Of a stretch of 64,000 nt of DNA, positions 44,531-54,839 are shown one piece after another. Numbering within the stretch: position 1 is the stretch's first letter; the number at the start of each line of letters is the position of its first letter. The stretch covers positions 62,001 through 126,000 of the forward strand of contig SIJG01000070.1 in assembly GCA_023374025.1 (NCBI GenBank). Reading direction: 5' to 3'. This DNA is from Heterodera schachtii (taxonomy: Eukaryota; Nematoda; Chromadorea; Rhabditida; Heteroderidae). The translations under genes and the position numbers were made by a program. The notes beneath the pieces are model-generated. The model did not search any database. It was given only the letters and a program-made list of their open reading frames with translations, and had not been told where the DNA came from.

Positions 44531-45063
44531 CCACAGCAGAAAGGAAAAAAGGCACAAAAAGGCTGTTGAAAAATTGATTGATAAATACAGCCAAAAGAAA
44601 TTGAGTAATTAATGCAGCTAAAAAAATTGAGTGATAATGTTAGCTCAAATACATGATTATAAAAAGCTTCAGCGAATTCCTAGGTCAGTCGTTCTTAAAT
44701 TAAGCAAGGAAAAATACCGAAATGGGAAAAATATATAAGAAAGCCCTAACAAATTTGTTTGTGAAAATTTACTTAGAAATTGCAGTGTGTGTGTGCGTTT
44801 GTTATGAAGACATTGAATAAACAGAACTGATCATTTGGATTCAGAGATTCAAAATATCCCCAGAGGCGATCAAAGCCTGGAATTATGGTGGTCTGATCAA
44901 AGGCGGATGAAAATGGTTGAAGAATTGTAATAACAGACAGTGAAAGAAACAAGACAAAAAGAAAGAAAGATGGAAAGCGAAACGGATAAGGCGATGAAAT
45001 TCAAGCGAACGATGAGCGGATGCCGGAACAATGGAAGAAACCGCTGACTGACGAGCCTTGAAC

Positions 45064-45069
45064 AAAAAG
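45064..45069. repeat. Target-site duplication of inner element, left
   Basis: AAAAAG precedes the inner left LTR and is repeated exactly at 60571-60576 after the right LTR. Confidence 0.85.
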
Positions 45070-45448
45070 TGAGGGAGGCGCGTGGGTCCCCCAGACGACT
45101 CACCGCTTCCGAATAAATGGGGAGGACGATTTGGGAGGACGGATCCCGGGCCCTGGGATCGATGATTAAATCCCCCAAATTGCCTCGGTGTTAAAAGACT
45201 AATTTATTCTCCGGATAAAATATGTGATCGAAATGTTCCATGGACGGACGATATGAGTAAAGTGAATTAATTGATTGATGGTAAATCCGATGACTCCGAC
45301 GACTAACTGATCGCTGGGGAAAGGAAAAGTGAAAGGAACGGAAAAGGGGCGGGGATGAAAGAGATAAGAAATGCGATAAATGGAAAGATGGAAAGTCCGG
45401 CCGCTTAGGGAAATGAAAATTGTTTTGAGGGTGGGCCAATCCCTTACA
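45070..45448 (-). repeat. Inner element 3' LTR
   Basis: On the coding strand it starts TGTAAGGGATTGG and ends CTCCCTCA. It matches 60193-60570 over its length with few changes, which suggests a young insertion. Confidence 0.92.
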
Positions 45449-45461
45449 GCTCCCCCCTTCC
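45449..45461 (-). promoter_or_regulatory. Polypurine tract, inner element
   Basis: GGAAGGGGGGAGC lies immediately before the 3' LTR on the coding strand, the expected place of the plus-strand DNA primer in reverse transcription. Confidence 0.75.
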
Positions 45462-45907
45462 ATAGGATCGTCCGCGATCCTCGATGAATGCTGATCAATT
45501 TGCGCCAGTCTGAGAACGGCTTTGCCCTTCGGTTCCCAATCCAACCACCTGCGCACCAGCCGATCAAAATTTTGATCAGTCTTGGCCTGAGGGGCTGGAG
45601 GAAATCAACCAGAGCTCATTCCGTCCCAGAGTAGTGCGATGAATCGGTGCCAAAGAAGAAAGTGCCGATTTGAGAGAGCTGTATAGGAATGGTGCCCAGA
45701 TTGGAGAGTGAAATAGAGAAAAAGGCAGCCGAAATTCCAGTACAAAAGTAAGAAATTGAGAGGCAACAATTTTGGAAATTAACAAAGGAAAGACAATTAG
45801 GAAATGGGAGAATGAAATGTACATAATTGAGGGAGAGGGACGGGAGGAAGAAAAAAACGCCAGCGCCGCGGATCATCCATCCGTCTCAGCGAATTGTCCT
45901 CCATCGT
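45462..45907 (-). other. Short open stretch between helicase and polypurine tract
   Basis: A minus-strand frame reads RWLDWEPKGKAVLRLAQIDQ, then SSRIADDPMEGGSC, entering the LTR. It may be the relic of a fourth coding module or an ancestral pol tail. No start codon or domain could be recognised. Confidence 0.35.
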
Positions 45908-48900
45908 TCATCGTCGACTTGACCGCCGATCGCCACCACCGCCACCACCACCGCGCGAGCTTCCCTGAACTGAATAAGGATTAAACTTATTCCTTCTGTC
46001 TCCCGAGCGGGAATTACCTGATCGTCGGCCCTCATTACCTCTCCATCGGGCATAAAACTCCTCTGACCTCACCATTCCATCCCCTTCGAGCACAAGATGC
46101 CCGCGGTCATCGTGTTGGCAGTTGGGTTGTCGAATGGCATGGACGTAGTCAGGGCCGACCACAGTTGTACTCACTGCCTCGTCGATGAACCGGCGCCAGG
46201 CAGGTGTTCTGCCAAGAACCAACAGATTTCCAATTACCACTAATCCGTGGCCAGCGCGGGAGAGCGCTACATTGATTCTGTTCGGCATGGCCCAAAAGGG
46301 TTGGTCGTTGTTCGTGTCGACGGTGTTTCGTGACACTGTCGTAATCACCACCGCCAACGCTGATTCGTGCCCCTGGGTTGCGTCCGCAGTGGTGACGAGC
46401 ACATTGCTGAGTCCCTGGTCTCGGACGAGGCGTGCCACTTCCAGCATTTGCGCGGTGTAGAGGCAGATGCAGCGAATGATGGTGTCCTGTGGCACTGCCC
46501 TTGCCAATCGCCAAAGGACGAACATTGCGGTGTCAGATTGCGCACGGTTTGAGGTCGAACGTGACAACTCGTCCGGTTCCGCTTCTTCTCCCTGGTGAAT
46601 CAAAACAATTGGGCTGTCCTTTACCGGGAGTTTGATGACGGTTTGCTCGGTGAGCATGGCACGTTCCTCAGCTGACCGGCCAGGTGTCAATTGTTCTCCG
46701 TGCGGGCGGTAAAATGCTGTTTCCACACATCGAACAATCGACGGGTGCGAGCGGTAGGAGACACTGAGTGTTGTGACGTCGACACATTCGGACGAGTCGA
46801 GGGGCTGGATCACTGTGTCAAGGCCCAAATTTTCCCTGGCTCCGAACGGCAGTGACGGCAAGTGCACACTCAATTGTCTGCGGTCGCCGGTGATCAGCAA
46901 TTTTCGCAGATGTGGCAAGCGGAAGGCGAGGGACAACACCTGTGTGTACGGGGCTTGACCTGCCTCATCAACCAGGAGATGAGTGGTGCCGGCAAAAAGT
47001 TCGGCTGTCTGTTCAGCAAATGAGAGTGTGCAGAAGCAGATGCGGCGCTCGGCATGCTCTTTCAAAATGCGGGCCACAGTCGTTTCTTGAGCCAATCTCG
47101 GGTTGCGCGCACACGCGGCGACGTATTTGTCCACTTTTCGGATGTCCGGTCTTTCCAAATGCTCACGGAATTCCTCAGTGTCCACGGCGGCCGCTAAGAG
47201 GTGCTGAGAAATGCGCCTCACCTCCTCAGCGTAGTTGATTTTGCCCGCTCCGCTGAACAGAGCGATCATTGGCTCGGGTTGGCCCTCAATGCGCAGCGCT
47301 TCCTCCATTTCCAGCACCAGCTTACAGACGGCAATGTTCGGCGGTGCCATTGCCAGGATGCGTGCCGACGGGTCCTCGCGCAGGATGGCAGCCATGATTG
47401 CCGCCGCCGTAAAGGTCTTGCCTGTAACAGGGCCGGCCTGTTGAAAGACGACCCTCGGCACTCCGTCGAGCATCCGTTCCGCCGAATCGCACTGTCCTGC
47501 CTTCAAAAGCCCAACGGCACCCTTTTTCATCACCTTTTCCTCAACACTTTGCAATGCCACGTCCCGGGGCACCCTCCGTCCCAGCAGAATGGCCATGATC
47601 ACATTGGCAGGCGATGCGTGGTCCTTGGCAATGATGGAGCAGCCATTTTTGGTCAGAAGTTCAGCTCGTTCCCTCAGCGCACGCGTGGAAACCATGGGAC
47701 GAAGCTCAACGGCTTCTAATGCCCCTTCCCGAAGGAATTCGAACTGCTCCCACGCCTTCTGTCCTTTGGCATCCTGGAATGCCAAAAACACCTCGACTCT
47801 GACCTCAAATCCGTTGTCAATTGCGCGCTTTTCAATGCGTCTGAGAAATCCAAGGGCACACGGCTTGGTTTCGTCATTTTGATCGACGCGGCAGCTGATT
47901 GCCGTGTCTTCTTCCCAAATTTGCAACAAGTCCATCATCTCGGCCACGGAGTTCAACTGGTGCCTGAACGTGATGTTCACCTGCGTCTCCTGCAGTTCTT
48001 CGACTCGGATCAGCTCCGTGATGAGAGTGAATCGTTGCAGCTCTTGGTGAATTGTGGCTCGTTCTGCAGCGACTGCGCATGCCATGACTCGCTCTCCAAA
48101 TCCAATTTGTTCCCAGGTGGAATTGCTGTCAAAGGGATAGGCATAAATCCGGGTTTCCGGTTCAACCTTGGCAATTATGTTGGCATTAAATGCCAAAATC
48201 TCGTCTCCATTTTTGAATGGAAAACCCATGGGCAGGACGTAGTGCTGTGAAATTAGCACTCCCTGTGGGCGATTGATGGTCACAAGCTGCATTTGCACCA
48301 GGCTCTGCGAGTGCAGTTCATTCGCCATCGCATCAGACATGTGCCGTCGCTGAATGCGCATTATGGTGGGCAATTCAGGGGCAGCAATGGTGGCGAATTT
48401 CATGGTTTTGTTGCCATTTTTCTGTGCGTGCCGTTCGACGTACAAAATAAGGCCCAACGCTGAGCTGAAAGGTCCCTGATAACACGCACTTACCTCCTTG
48501 GCCACGGCTTGGTGATTCAAGCGCTTGTTGACCATGATCAGCCAATCTCCGGCGCCTGCCCATCCCGTCGCCGTCTGTGCCCATTCAACGCTGACCACTT
48601 TGACCGAATCGCCGACTTCCAATGGCCGAGTCTTTTGGACAATGTCATTGTCCACCCAAATTAGGGCAGGCCATTGCTCTGCCAGCTGAACTCGTGCAGC
48701 AATGACGCCGTTTGCAGCAATTTGGGCGACCAGGTACCACTTCGGCGCCTTTTCGTCTTCCTTTTTGCCAGGGTATGGCCCCTGAATACGAGTCTTCGTC
48801 AATTTGTCTTTGGCCCGCAGGCCGATGGCTTGGAATTCGTCGATCAGAGCCCCGTCTTCCAAACATGCCTGCGATGACGAAGAGCATTTTGACGCATTTG

Positions 48901-49246
48901 TCTGGTCCAGGCGCTTTGCCTTGTTTGACAAGAAGGTGTGGCGAGACGATGACTCATCACCTGAAAACCCGCCATTCCCGAAACTATCCCCCCCTTGGTC
49001 CCCATTTTGCTCATCCACTTCCATTTCTTTGACCGGCTCAACCGTGGCCAAACCCAGCGGATCGCTCGGATTTGCCAATGGCATCACTTCCAAAACACCA
49101 TTTTCATTATCAGTATTGTGCCCGCAGGCGTTCTCCTCGATGCTTTCATCCAGCACCACCACTTCGGGCGCTTGAGCTGGTACTCCCTCAGCTTCTCCTT
49201 CCATTTCATTTTCAGTATTGTGCCCGCAGGCTTTTTCGAAGGACAT
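45908..49246 (-). CDS. UPF1-like superfamily 1 helicase, 1112 aa, retroelement-borne
   Basis: An uninterrupted frame, more GC-rich than the surroundings. Landmarks: GPVTGKTF (Walker A, about residue 605), LLVDEAGQ (motif II, about 762), GDRRQLSVH (motif III), LSVSYRSHPSIV (motif IV, about 832), TADATQGHE (motif V, about 955), NVALSRAGHGLVVIGN (motif VI, about 995). These are typical of the UPF1 branch of SF1 helicases, ATP-driven 5'-3' unwinding enzymes for RNA or DNA. The N-terminal 150 residues are acidic and hold two ACGHNT peptides (residues 6-11 and 40-45) encoded by the 19-bp motif. Residues about 150-590 may hold beta-barrel domains. The tail is Arg/Gly-rich (GGGGGGGDRRSSRR), suggesting RNA binding. 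Its position inside the LTRs and the shared motif mark it as part of the element. Helicases are not normal in LTR retrotransposons, so it was probably captured from a host. Confidence 0.9.
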   Translation of the reverse strand: MSFEKACGHNTENEMEGEAEGVPAQAPEVVVLDESIEENACGHNTDNENGVLEVMPLANPSDPLGLATVEPVKEMEVDEQNGDQGGDSFGNGGFSGDESSSRHTFLSNKAKRLDQTNASKCSSSSQACLEDGALIDEFQAIGLRAKDKLTKTRIQGPYPGKKEDEKAPKWYLVAQIAANGVIAARVQLAEQWPALIWVDNDIVQKTRPLEVGDSVKVVSVEWAQTATGWAGAGDWLIMVNKRLNHQAVAKEVSACYQGPFSSALGLILYVERHAQKNGNKTMKFATIAAPELPTIMRIQRRHMSDAMANELHSQSLVQMQLVTINRPQGVLISQHYVLPMGFPFKNGDEILAFNANIIAKVEPETRIYAYPFDSNSTWEQIGFGERVMACAVAAERATIHQELQRFTLITELIRVEELQETQVNITFRHQLNSVAEMMDLLQIWEEDTAISCRVDQNDETKPCALGFLRRIEKRAIDNGFEVRVEVFLAFQDAKGQKAWEQFEFLREGALEAVELRPMVSTRALRERAELLTKNGCSIIAKDHASPANVIMAILLGRRVPRDVALQSVEEKVMKKGAVGLLKAGQCDSAERMLDGVPRVVFQQAGPVTGKTFTAAAIMAAILREDPSARILAMAPPNIAVCKLVLEMEEALRIEGQPEPMIALFSGAGKINYAEEVRRISQHLLAAAVDTEEFREHLERPDIRKVDKYVAACARNPRLAQETTVARILKEHAERRICFCTLSFAEQTAELFAGTTHLLVDEAGQAPYTQVLSLAFRLPHLRKLLITGDRRQLSVHLPSLPFGARENLGLDTVIQPLDSSECVDVTTLSVSYRSHPSIVRCVETAFYRPHGEQLTPGRSAEERAMLTEQTVIKLPVKDSPIVLIHQGEEAEPDELSRSTSNRAQSDTAMFVLWRLARAVPQDTIIRCICLYTAQMLEVARLVRDQGLSNVLVTTADATQGHESALAVVITTVSRNTVDTNNDQPFWAMPNRINVALSRAGHGLVVIGNLLVLGRTPAWRRFIDEAVSTTVVGPDYVHAIRQPNCQHDDRGHLVLEGDGMVRSEEFYARWRGNEGRRSGNSRSGDRRNKFNPYSVQGSSRGGGGGGGDRRSSRR

Positions 49247-49891
49247 TTTTTGGGAAAAGGAAATTTGAATTTGTTATAGCTAAAATGTACAAAAAATTAA
49301 TTGAAAGAAAGATTTGTGAAATGCAAAAATGTAGGGAAAGGGATACAGAAAATGAAGAAATGAATGAAATGGAAAAATATGTGTGTTGTAAGGTTTATAT
49401 GTGATTGGATCGGAGGAGTGGCTTATTTGCCAGTCGGGGGAAATGTGAAATGTGTGTAATGTCGGCAGCAAGAGGAAGATGACAGGCGATGGGCGTTTGC
49501 TCCGTCTAGGGGGCAAAGATGTGACCGTTGATGATTCACAAGGACATCGCTAGCTTTTTGAGTCAAATTATTTGAGTGGGAATGGGAAGGAATGAGGGAA
49601 CAAAAATTGAAAATTGTGTTGTGGTGTTCAAAAAGCGACAATTTGTGCATCAGCGATGAGGGAGAGGGAAAAAAACCGGTGGGAAGAGCGAAAAGGGCAA
49701 CATTTAATTGCTTTTTTTTGAATGCGCGGATGGGCGCGGACCTGAAAGAGGCACCCATCAGCCATTAATTCAACAAAGTGTTCCCTCAGCGAGCGGTGGA
49801 GCGGAGAGAGAATTTGAAAATAAAAAATTGGAATTGAAATGTGAAAATCCAATCCTTAAATCCAACGGAAAAATTTACCAAAATTAGGAAA
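49247..49891. other. Inter-gene region of the inner element
   Basis: No coding frame supported. It separates the small membrane protein gene from the helicase and could carry signals for the helicase mRNA. Confidence 0.4.
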
Positions 49892-50380
49892 TCAATTTTC
49901 CATTTCAAATTTTGTAGCCAAAAAGTGTAGGGTATACGATGGTGAAAACGGAGCGGTCACACTTGCAATACAGCAACAACATCTGAGGATTTTTATGCAG
50001 ACTAATATTGCCAAAAGGAAAAGGACAATTAAGCCAATTGTTAGCCAAAAATTAGATGATTGACTAAATTTGTCTCCAAAATTTTTGCTTATTTGTTCGC
50101 AGACCCAACGTAATTGTTCTTCTCCATACTCAGTGATTGACGAATTATAGTGGTAAAGTGCATAGCATGTTGTGTTGCAGTTCATTGAACACAACAAATG
50201 CTGTTCGAAAATAGCCGTACTATTCGGTGTTAGTGGAGACGTACTGACTGTATAGGCCATGACTAACAACCCACAAAACAGTTTGGTCAACTTTACTAAT
50301 TTCGATTTTGTACACTTTAAGTCTGTATTGTGCCCGCAGGCAATTTCAGTCGATTGTCTTAGGTTGCTGGAGGAGTGCAT
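49892..50380 (-). CDS. Small type I membrane glycoprotein-like protein
   Basis: From the ATG at 50380 (MHSSSNLRQSTEIACGHNTD) the frame gives about 162 aa. It includes the motif-encoded ACGHNTD, a hydrophobic segment (LTKLFCGLLVMAYTVSTS) that could be an internal signal peptide, a short ectodomain with clustered Cys (LLCSMNCNTTCYALYHY) and N-glycosylation sequons (NTT, NSS), then a strong transmembrane helix (FWLTIGLIVLFLLAILVCI) followed by RCCCC, a likely palmitoylated juxtamembrane stretch, and a short tail. The frame is open upstream to 50470 but the downstream ATG is preferred, because the helicase also starts just before its motif copy. It may be an accessory envelope protein. No homologue recognised. 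Confidence 0.6.
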   Translation of the reverse strand: MHSSSNLRQSTEIACGHNTDLKCTKSKLVKLTKLFCGLLVMAYTVSTSPLTPNSTAIFEQHLLCSMNCNTTCYALYHYNSSITEYGEEQLRWVCEQISKNFGDKFSQSSNFWLTIGLIVLFLLAILVCIKILRCCCCIASVTAPFSPSYTLHFLATKFEMEN

Positions 50381-50470
50381 TTTGAGAAAGGAATAATAAA
50401 TTTGTCTGAAGTTGTAGAAATAAAAAATAGTTTTAGTGAAAAGAAATTGAGGATGTTGGAAAAAAAACAT

Positions 50471-52703
50471 TGATGAAACAGCGAAAGTAGGTCCGGGATT
50501 CGAAATTGATCAAAATGAGAGACTTATTCATGTTTGGTGACCAATTTTGCCCTTAAGAATGGTTCAAAACAGAACTAAAATGGTTTATTTTTCAGACAGA
50601 GGTGTTTTCCCAATATTTGCTGTGCAATTGTTTGCATTTCCTATGTGTGTGAGCGAATGGTGAGTAGAAAAGGGCTGATCAAAAAAAACATCGGCCGACA
50701 TGTCGTTTGAGTGAACGCGAAAAAATGGTTTGGCGATGTGTAAAATCACCAAATTCCCACAAGAGTCCTAGTGGTGACTTTGAAATTCAATATTTTTAGT
50801 TATATAGGAAATGAAAATAAATTTTTATTAATATTATAATATTATTTAAGCTAAAGATTGTGAAAATATTTGTAATGAGTGATAAAAGTTAATAATAAAT
50901 TAATAATAAGCAAAAATAGAATTTCCGTCGGACGACATAAGGTTTGAATTTGGCATGTTTATTGGAGCGATTGGCGAAATGTTAATAATAAAAGAGAAAA
51001 AATGAAGAAAAATAAAAATAATTGAAACCTTCAACTTATAATTATCCGATATTATATAATATTAAAAATAATAAGAAAAAACAATATAGAAATATGAAAT
51101 GAGTGAGAAAAATGAGAATTGTAAAGTGGAAAGAGAGAGAAAAAAATATTAGTGAGAAATCAACAAATAGCATACCGATTAGCAAATGAGCCTAAATCGG
51201 TTTTGCTAGTGACGACAGAATTGATGATCTACTTTTGGCCATCGGACTGGCTTGGCCGATTGCACTGCTACAACGTGTTCAAGCAGGTTTCATTTTTCTT
51301 TTTTTTAAGACAAAAATGGTTTTTTTTTTTTTTTTTTTTTTTTGACAGAAAAACAAAATACTTAGTAGGACTGGGAATTTAAGTCACATAATTTTTAATG
51401 GCCAAAAAATGGCTTAAGATTTGGAGCTTTTAATTTTATGGTTTTATGGTGACTTTTCATTTTAAGGCATTTCATTTCAGCAAGGACAATGCGAAAAAAA
51501 TAAGAGTGAAAAGTCAATAGAAATCCGGTAGCTCTTTTTTTATTTTGAGAAGACTGGGAATTAACAGAGAAATATGATAAAAAAATTAGTCCTTTTTCAT
51601 AATAATAAAAAACGCTGTCCTATTAATTGCCAGAAACCAGTGATGTGAAAAATGTTTGTGTGTTTTTTTTTGGGTTTTTATGCTTAAATTCCGATTTTAA
51701 GCTCAAGTGCTTAAAGAATGCTTCTCTTTTTTTTAATGTATTTTTCAGTTGACAGCTATAGAAAAACTCCAAAAATGCAATTTGAACACTAATTTAAGGG
51801 TGAGAAAAAATTTTTTTTTTGGATAAAGATAGGCACAAGAATTTCTAATTTTTGGCTGCTTTGTGATTTGGTCAAAGAAATATTAAGAGAAACGTAATTT
51901 AAAATTTAAAAAATTTTGCTTGTTTTTGGTGCTAAAATTAACAAAGCACATAAGACTACCCAAAAATTGCCTTGTTATGTCTCTAGCGCACATTTTAGCC
52001 AAGTCTTTTGATAAATGACTTGTTTCTTGCCTAGTTTTTAAATCTTTCGTGAACTTAGGCTTTAAATAGTGCCTAGAAAATTAACTTTTTTTTTTAGGGT
52101 ACAAAAAAAAAAAATTGTTTTAATTGTGTTTCACATATTTCAGTTCAATTTCTACTCGTCGAGAGCAGACCAATGGCGAGACTGGAGAGAGAGAGAAACA
52201 TCAAAAACAAATTTATTTTTTTTTAAAATAAATATTAGTGGCAATATTAAAAATTCCAAAAATACTGACAAAATGCCGAAGGAATGACGTTATTAATTTT
52301 TGTTATCAAATTTCAAAAAATGTGAAATTAACCTGTAAGTATGCTGATTAGTCTGTATTTTGCCCTCAGGCACTGCGTAATCACAAAGAAAACAAAAATA
52401 CAATTGTGAGTACAGACTTAGTTTTTTATGGTGTATATATTTTTTTTAATGGAATTTGTTTCTACAGATATTTTCTTTATGAATTTCTAAAAAAAATATA
52501 TCTGAGAAGTATAGTGGCTAAATGTCAAAAATGGCGCGTACCATTTGTTGGTGGTCTAATATTCGGAATAATGATTCCAAATTGGGAAATAGCATTAAAT
52601 ACAGTATTTTGCCCTCAGGCAATCTGCTATTGAGGCAGAAAAGCTAAAGAGAATAAAATTATTTTTTATTTTTTTTTCAACAAAAATTAATGTTCACATT
52701 GAT
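50471..52703. other. Non-coding interval of the inner element
   Basis: AT-rich, with a T-run at 51315-51341 and purine-rich stretches. It has two diverged copies of the 19-bp motif (52353-52371 and 52602-52620) in which the corresponding codons would include TGA. No convincing gene. Possibly the remnant of another module. Confidence 0.5.
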
Positions 52704-54141
52704 TTAAAGAAATTTTTTAATCCTCGGTCTCAGATCGTAGCGTGGTCCCGTTGTTTGATCATTCATTTCAACATCACTCCCATTATTTGTTAAATCAGTA
52801 TTTTGCCCGCAGGCCCTTTTTTCAATAATTTGGCCTCCGCTTTGATCTCCCTCTGGTTCGGTTTGCTTTTCTGTTCCGGTGTCTTTCTGGGCCTGAGCTT
52901 CGTTGAGTGCGATTTGTTCGTCAGCTGCAATTGTCGGAAGTGCAGTTCGGTCCCAACATTTCGAAGCATTTCTTAAGTTGATTTAGGTGAACTCTTTTGG
53001 GCTTAGACTGTGGCGAGGAACAGCTGATTACTGTGGCGTGGACCCCACTGAGTTCCACGACTCTGTAGGTCCCTTTCCAGGGCAACTGAAATTTTTTAGA
53101 GGTCCCAATTTTCCCATCATAATTGCGAATAAGGACCCGGTCACCAACACGAATGTCCTGGGGTCTTGCCTTCTTGTCGTACTGTTCCTTCATTTTTAAT
53201 TGGGCTGTTTTGTGAACATTGCTCGCTGCTGACCAGGCTTTGCGCAGAGCAGACACCAATTTTTGCTTAAATTCAGTACGGTCTGAAATGGCAACGGGGT
53301 CCCTGACTTTTGGGTCGATGATTTGGTCAACACAGAAAATGGGATCCCTACCGAACATCAGAAAGAAAGGGGTTTCACCGGTGGACGCATGAACAGAGGT
53401 GTTGTAACAGAAAGACGCAGCATCCAGGAATTCATCAAAGTCTGGCTGATCCTTAGTGATGTGTTTTGCCAAAATGTTGTGAAATGTGCGAAAGGTCCGT
53501 TCCGTTGCGGCATTTCCTTGACTCCAATGCGGTGACGCATATTTCTTGTTGATGTAGAGCAGTGAGCAGAATTCTCTGAAGAAATCGGAAGTGAATGCCG
53601 TTGCGTTATCAGAGACGAGCTCAACACAGCCACCAAATTTGAGATAGCAATTCGTGAAGAAAGCGTGGGCAATTGTATTTGATTTGGCGTCTGGCAAAGG
53701 GACAGAAATGATATATTTGGTAAACCAACAAACAATGTTCAAAATGTGTTTATTGCCATTTTGGGTGATAGGAAAAGGACCAGCTAAGTCCAATCCGACA
53801 CGTGCAAACAGAGTGTTTGCTGGTACCATCATCATTTCCTCCCGATAAGCCGGAGTGGGATGATGTCTCAGTTGGCACGTGATACATAATTTGACCCACA
53901 AAATTATGTCTGAGTGCATTTTTGGCCAATAATACTTGCGGAATTTGGCTAAAGTCTTACGGTAATTCAAATGACCACCACCAAGAAGGGAAGAGTGGAA
54001 GGATTCGAAAATTAGGCCTCTTAACGAAATTGGGACATAAATTCGTGGTTGGCATCCCGATTCTTTGAAATAAAGGATGTCAGAGTCCAATTGGAAATTA
54101 ACTGTCGCAACAGCAAATTCGTCCTTTTCTTTCTCATCCAA
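52704..54141 (-). CDS. Ty3/gypsy integrase (pol C-terminal part), frameshifted near the end
   Basis: The frame 52921-54141 has the HHCC zinc domain (HSSLLGGGH...CITCQ), then the catalytic core: DLAGPF (first Asp), VSDNATAF (second Asp), NAATERTF (Glu), with family-like spacing, and a C-terminal domain VGDRVLIRNYDGKIG. It would insert the cDNA into host DNA. After LNQLKKCF the frame slips by one and continues WDRTALPTIAADEQ, then ACGQNTD (19-bp motif) and GPRYDLRPR, a tail common at the end of gypsy-type polyproteins, stopping at 52704. The slip is probably a mutation or error. The N-terminus lacks its own start and was part of a longer Pol, now cut by the deletion upstream. Confidence 0.88.
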
Positions 54142-54839
54142 ACCATCAGGAAATTTGCCACTTTAGAAAATCAATGTAAGCCTACGCCTCGGGATCATTT
54201 TTGAGTTCTTTTTCCAAATTTACCTCATATGTGTTACCATCCTTGTTTCGTATCGTCACTGTGTTGACAAAAGGGTCCAAAACCACTCGGTCGTATTGCG
54301 AGATGGCTACACGGACGAATGCCACCGTCTTTCTTTTGAACAATCACCAAAGGCGTAACCCATGGTGTGTCGGACTCAACCATTACGCCGGATGCCAGGA
54401 GTTGGTCAATGTGCTTTTTCAGCTCTTCTTTGTACCTGTACGGCACTCTCCGGGGTGGTGAGGAAATTGGCTCATCTGTCGTTGTGGTGATGTGATGTTC
54501 GGCTTCTGAAAACATACCCAAATCGTATTGACTTTGGCTGAAAGTGTCCGAATATTCCTCAATCAGAAGTTTCAGCCTCTTCAGTTCATCATTGGTGGCA
54601 ACTGTCTTGGAGTAATTCACAACGAAGGATGGGTCGTTTTTAGTTTTATTCTGATTATCCAGTGCCATGACTTGCGTCGGATTGGCTTCTCTAAGAAGTC
54701 CGGAAGAGTCGCAAATGACTTCATTGGCATATGCCAAATGCATTCCTTTCCAAAGACGTTTGGATTCCATTGTTGGATTAATTAATGCCAACTTTATCTG
54801 TATTTTGCTCGCAGGCGAAACGCTGTTCAACACTGACAT
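54142..54839 (-). pseudogene. Reverse transcriptase remnant; RT core and RNase H missing
   Basis: The frame 54234-54839 carries the region after protease (INPTMESKRLWKGMHLAYAN) and the RT start: EHHITTTTDEPI, PPRRVPYRYKEELKKHID, LLASGVMVESDTPWVTPLVI, VQKKDGGIRPC. At that point, where the family continues to the next RT motif, the sequence jumps at about 54312 to VAISQYDRVVLDPFVN, which leads into a stop before integrase. The catalytic YxDD box and the RNase H domain are absent, a loss of several hundred residues. The copy could move only with RT supplied from elsewhere. The 19-bp motif at 54798 is read here in a different frame (as PASKIQ). Confidence 0.85.

Noticed and set aside
46149..49175. 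Several 60-170-aa frames overlapping the helicase
   Set aside because: Shadow frames of a GC-rich coding region; the helicase frame has all family motifs.
49111..49231. ACGHNT as a self-cleaving or 2A-like peptide
   Set aside because: No resemblance to the 2A consensus, and the DNA motif also occurs out of frame and in non-coding DNA.
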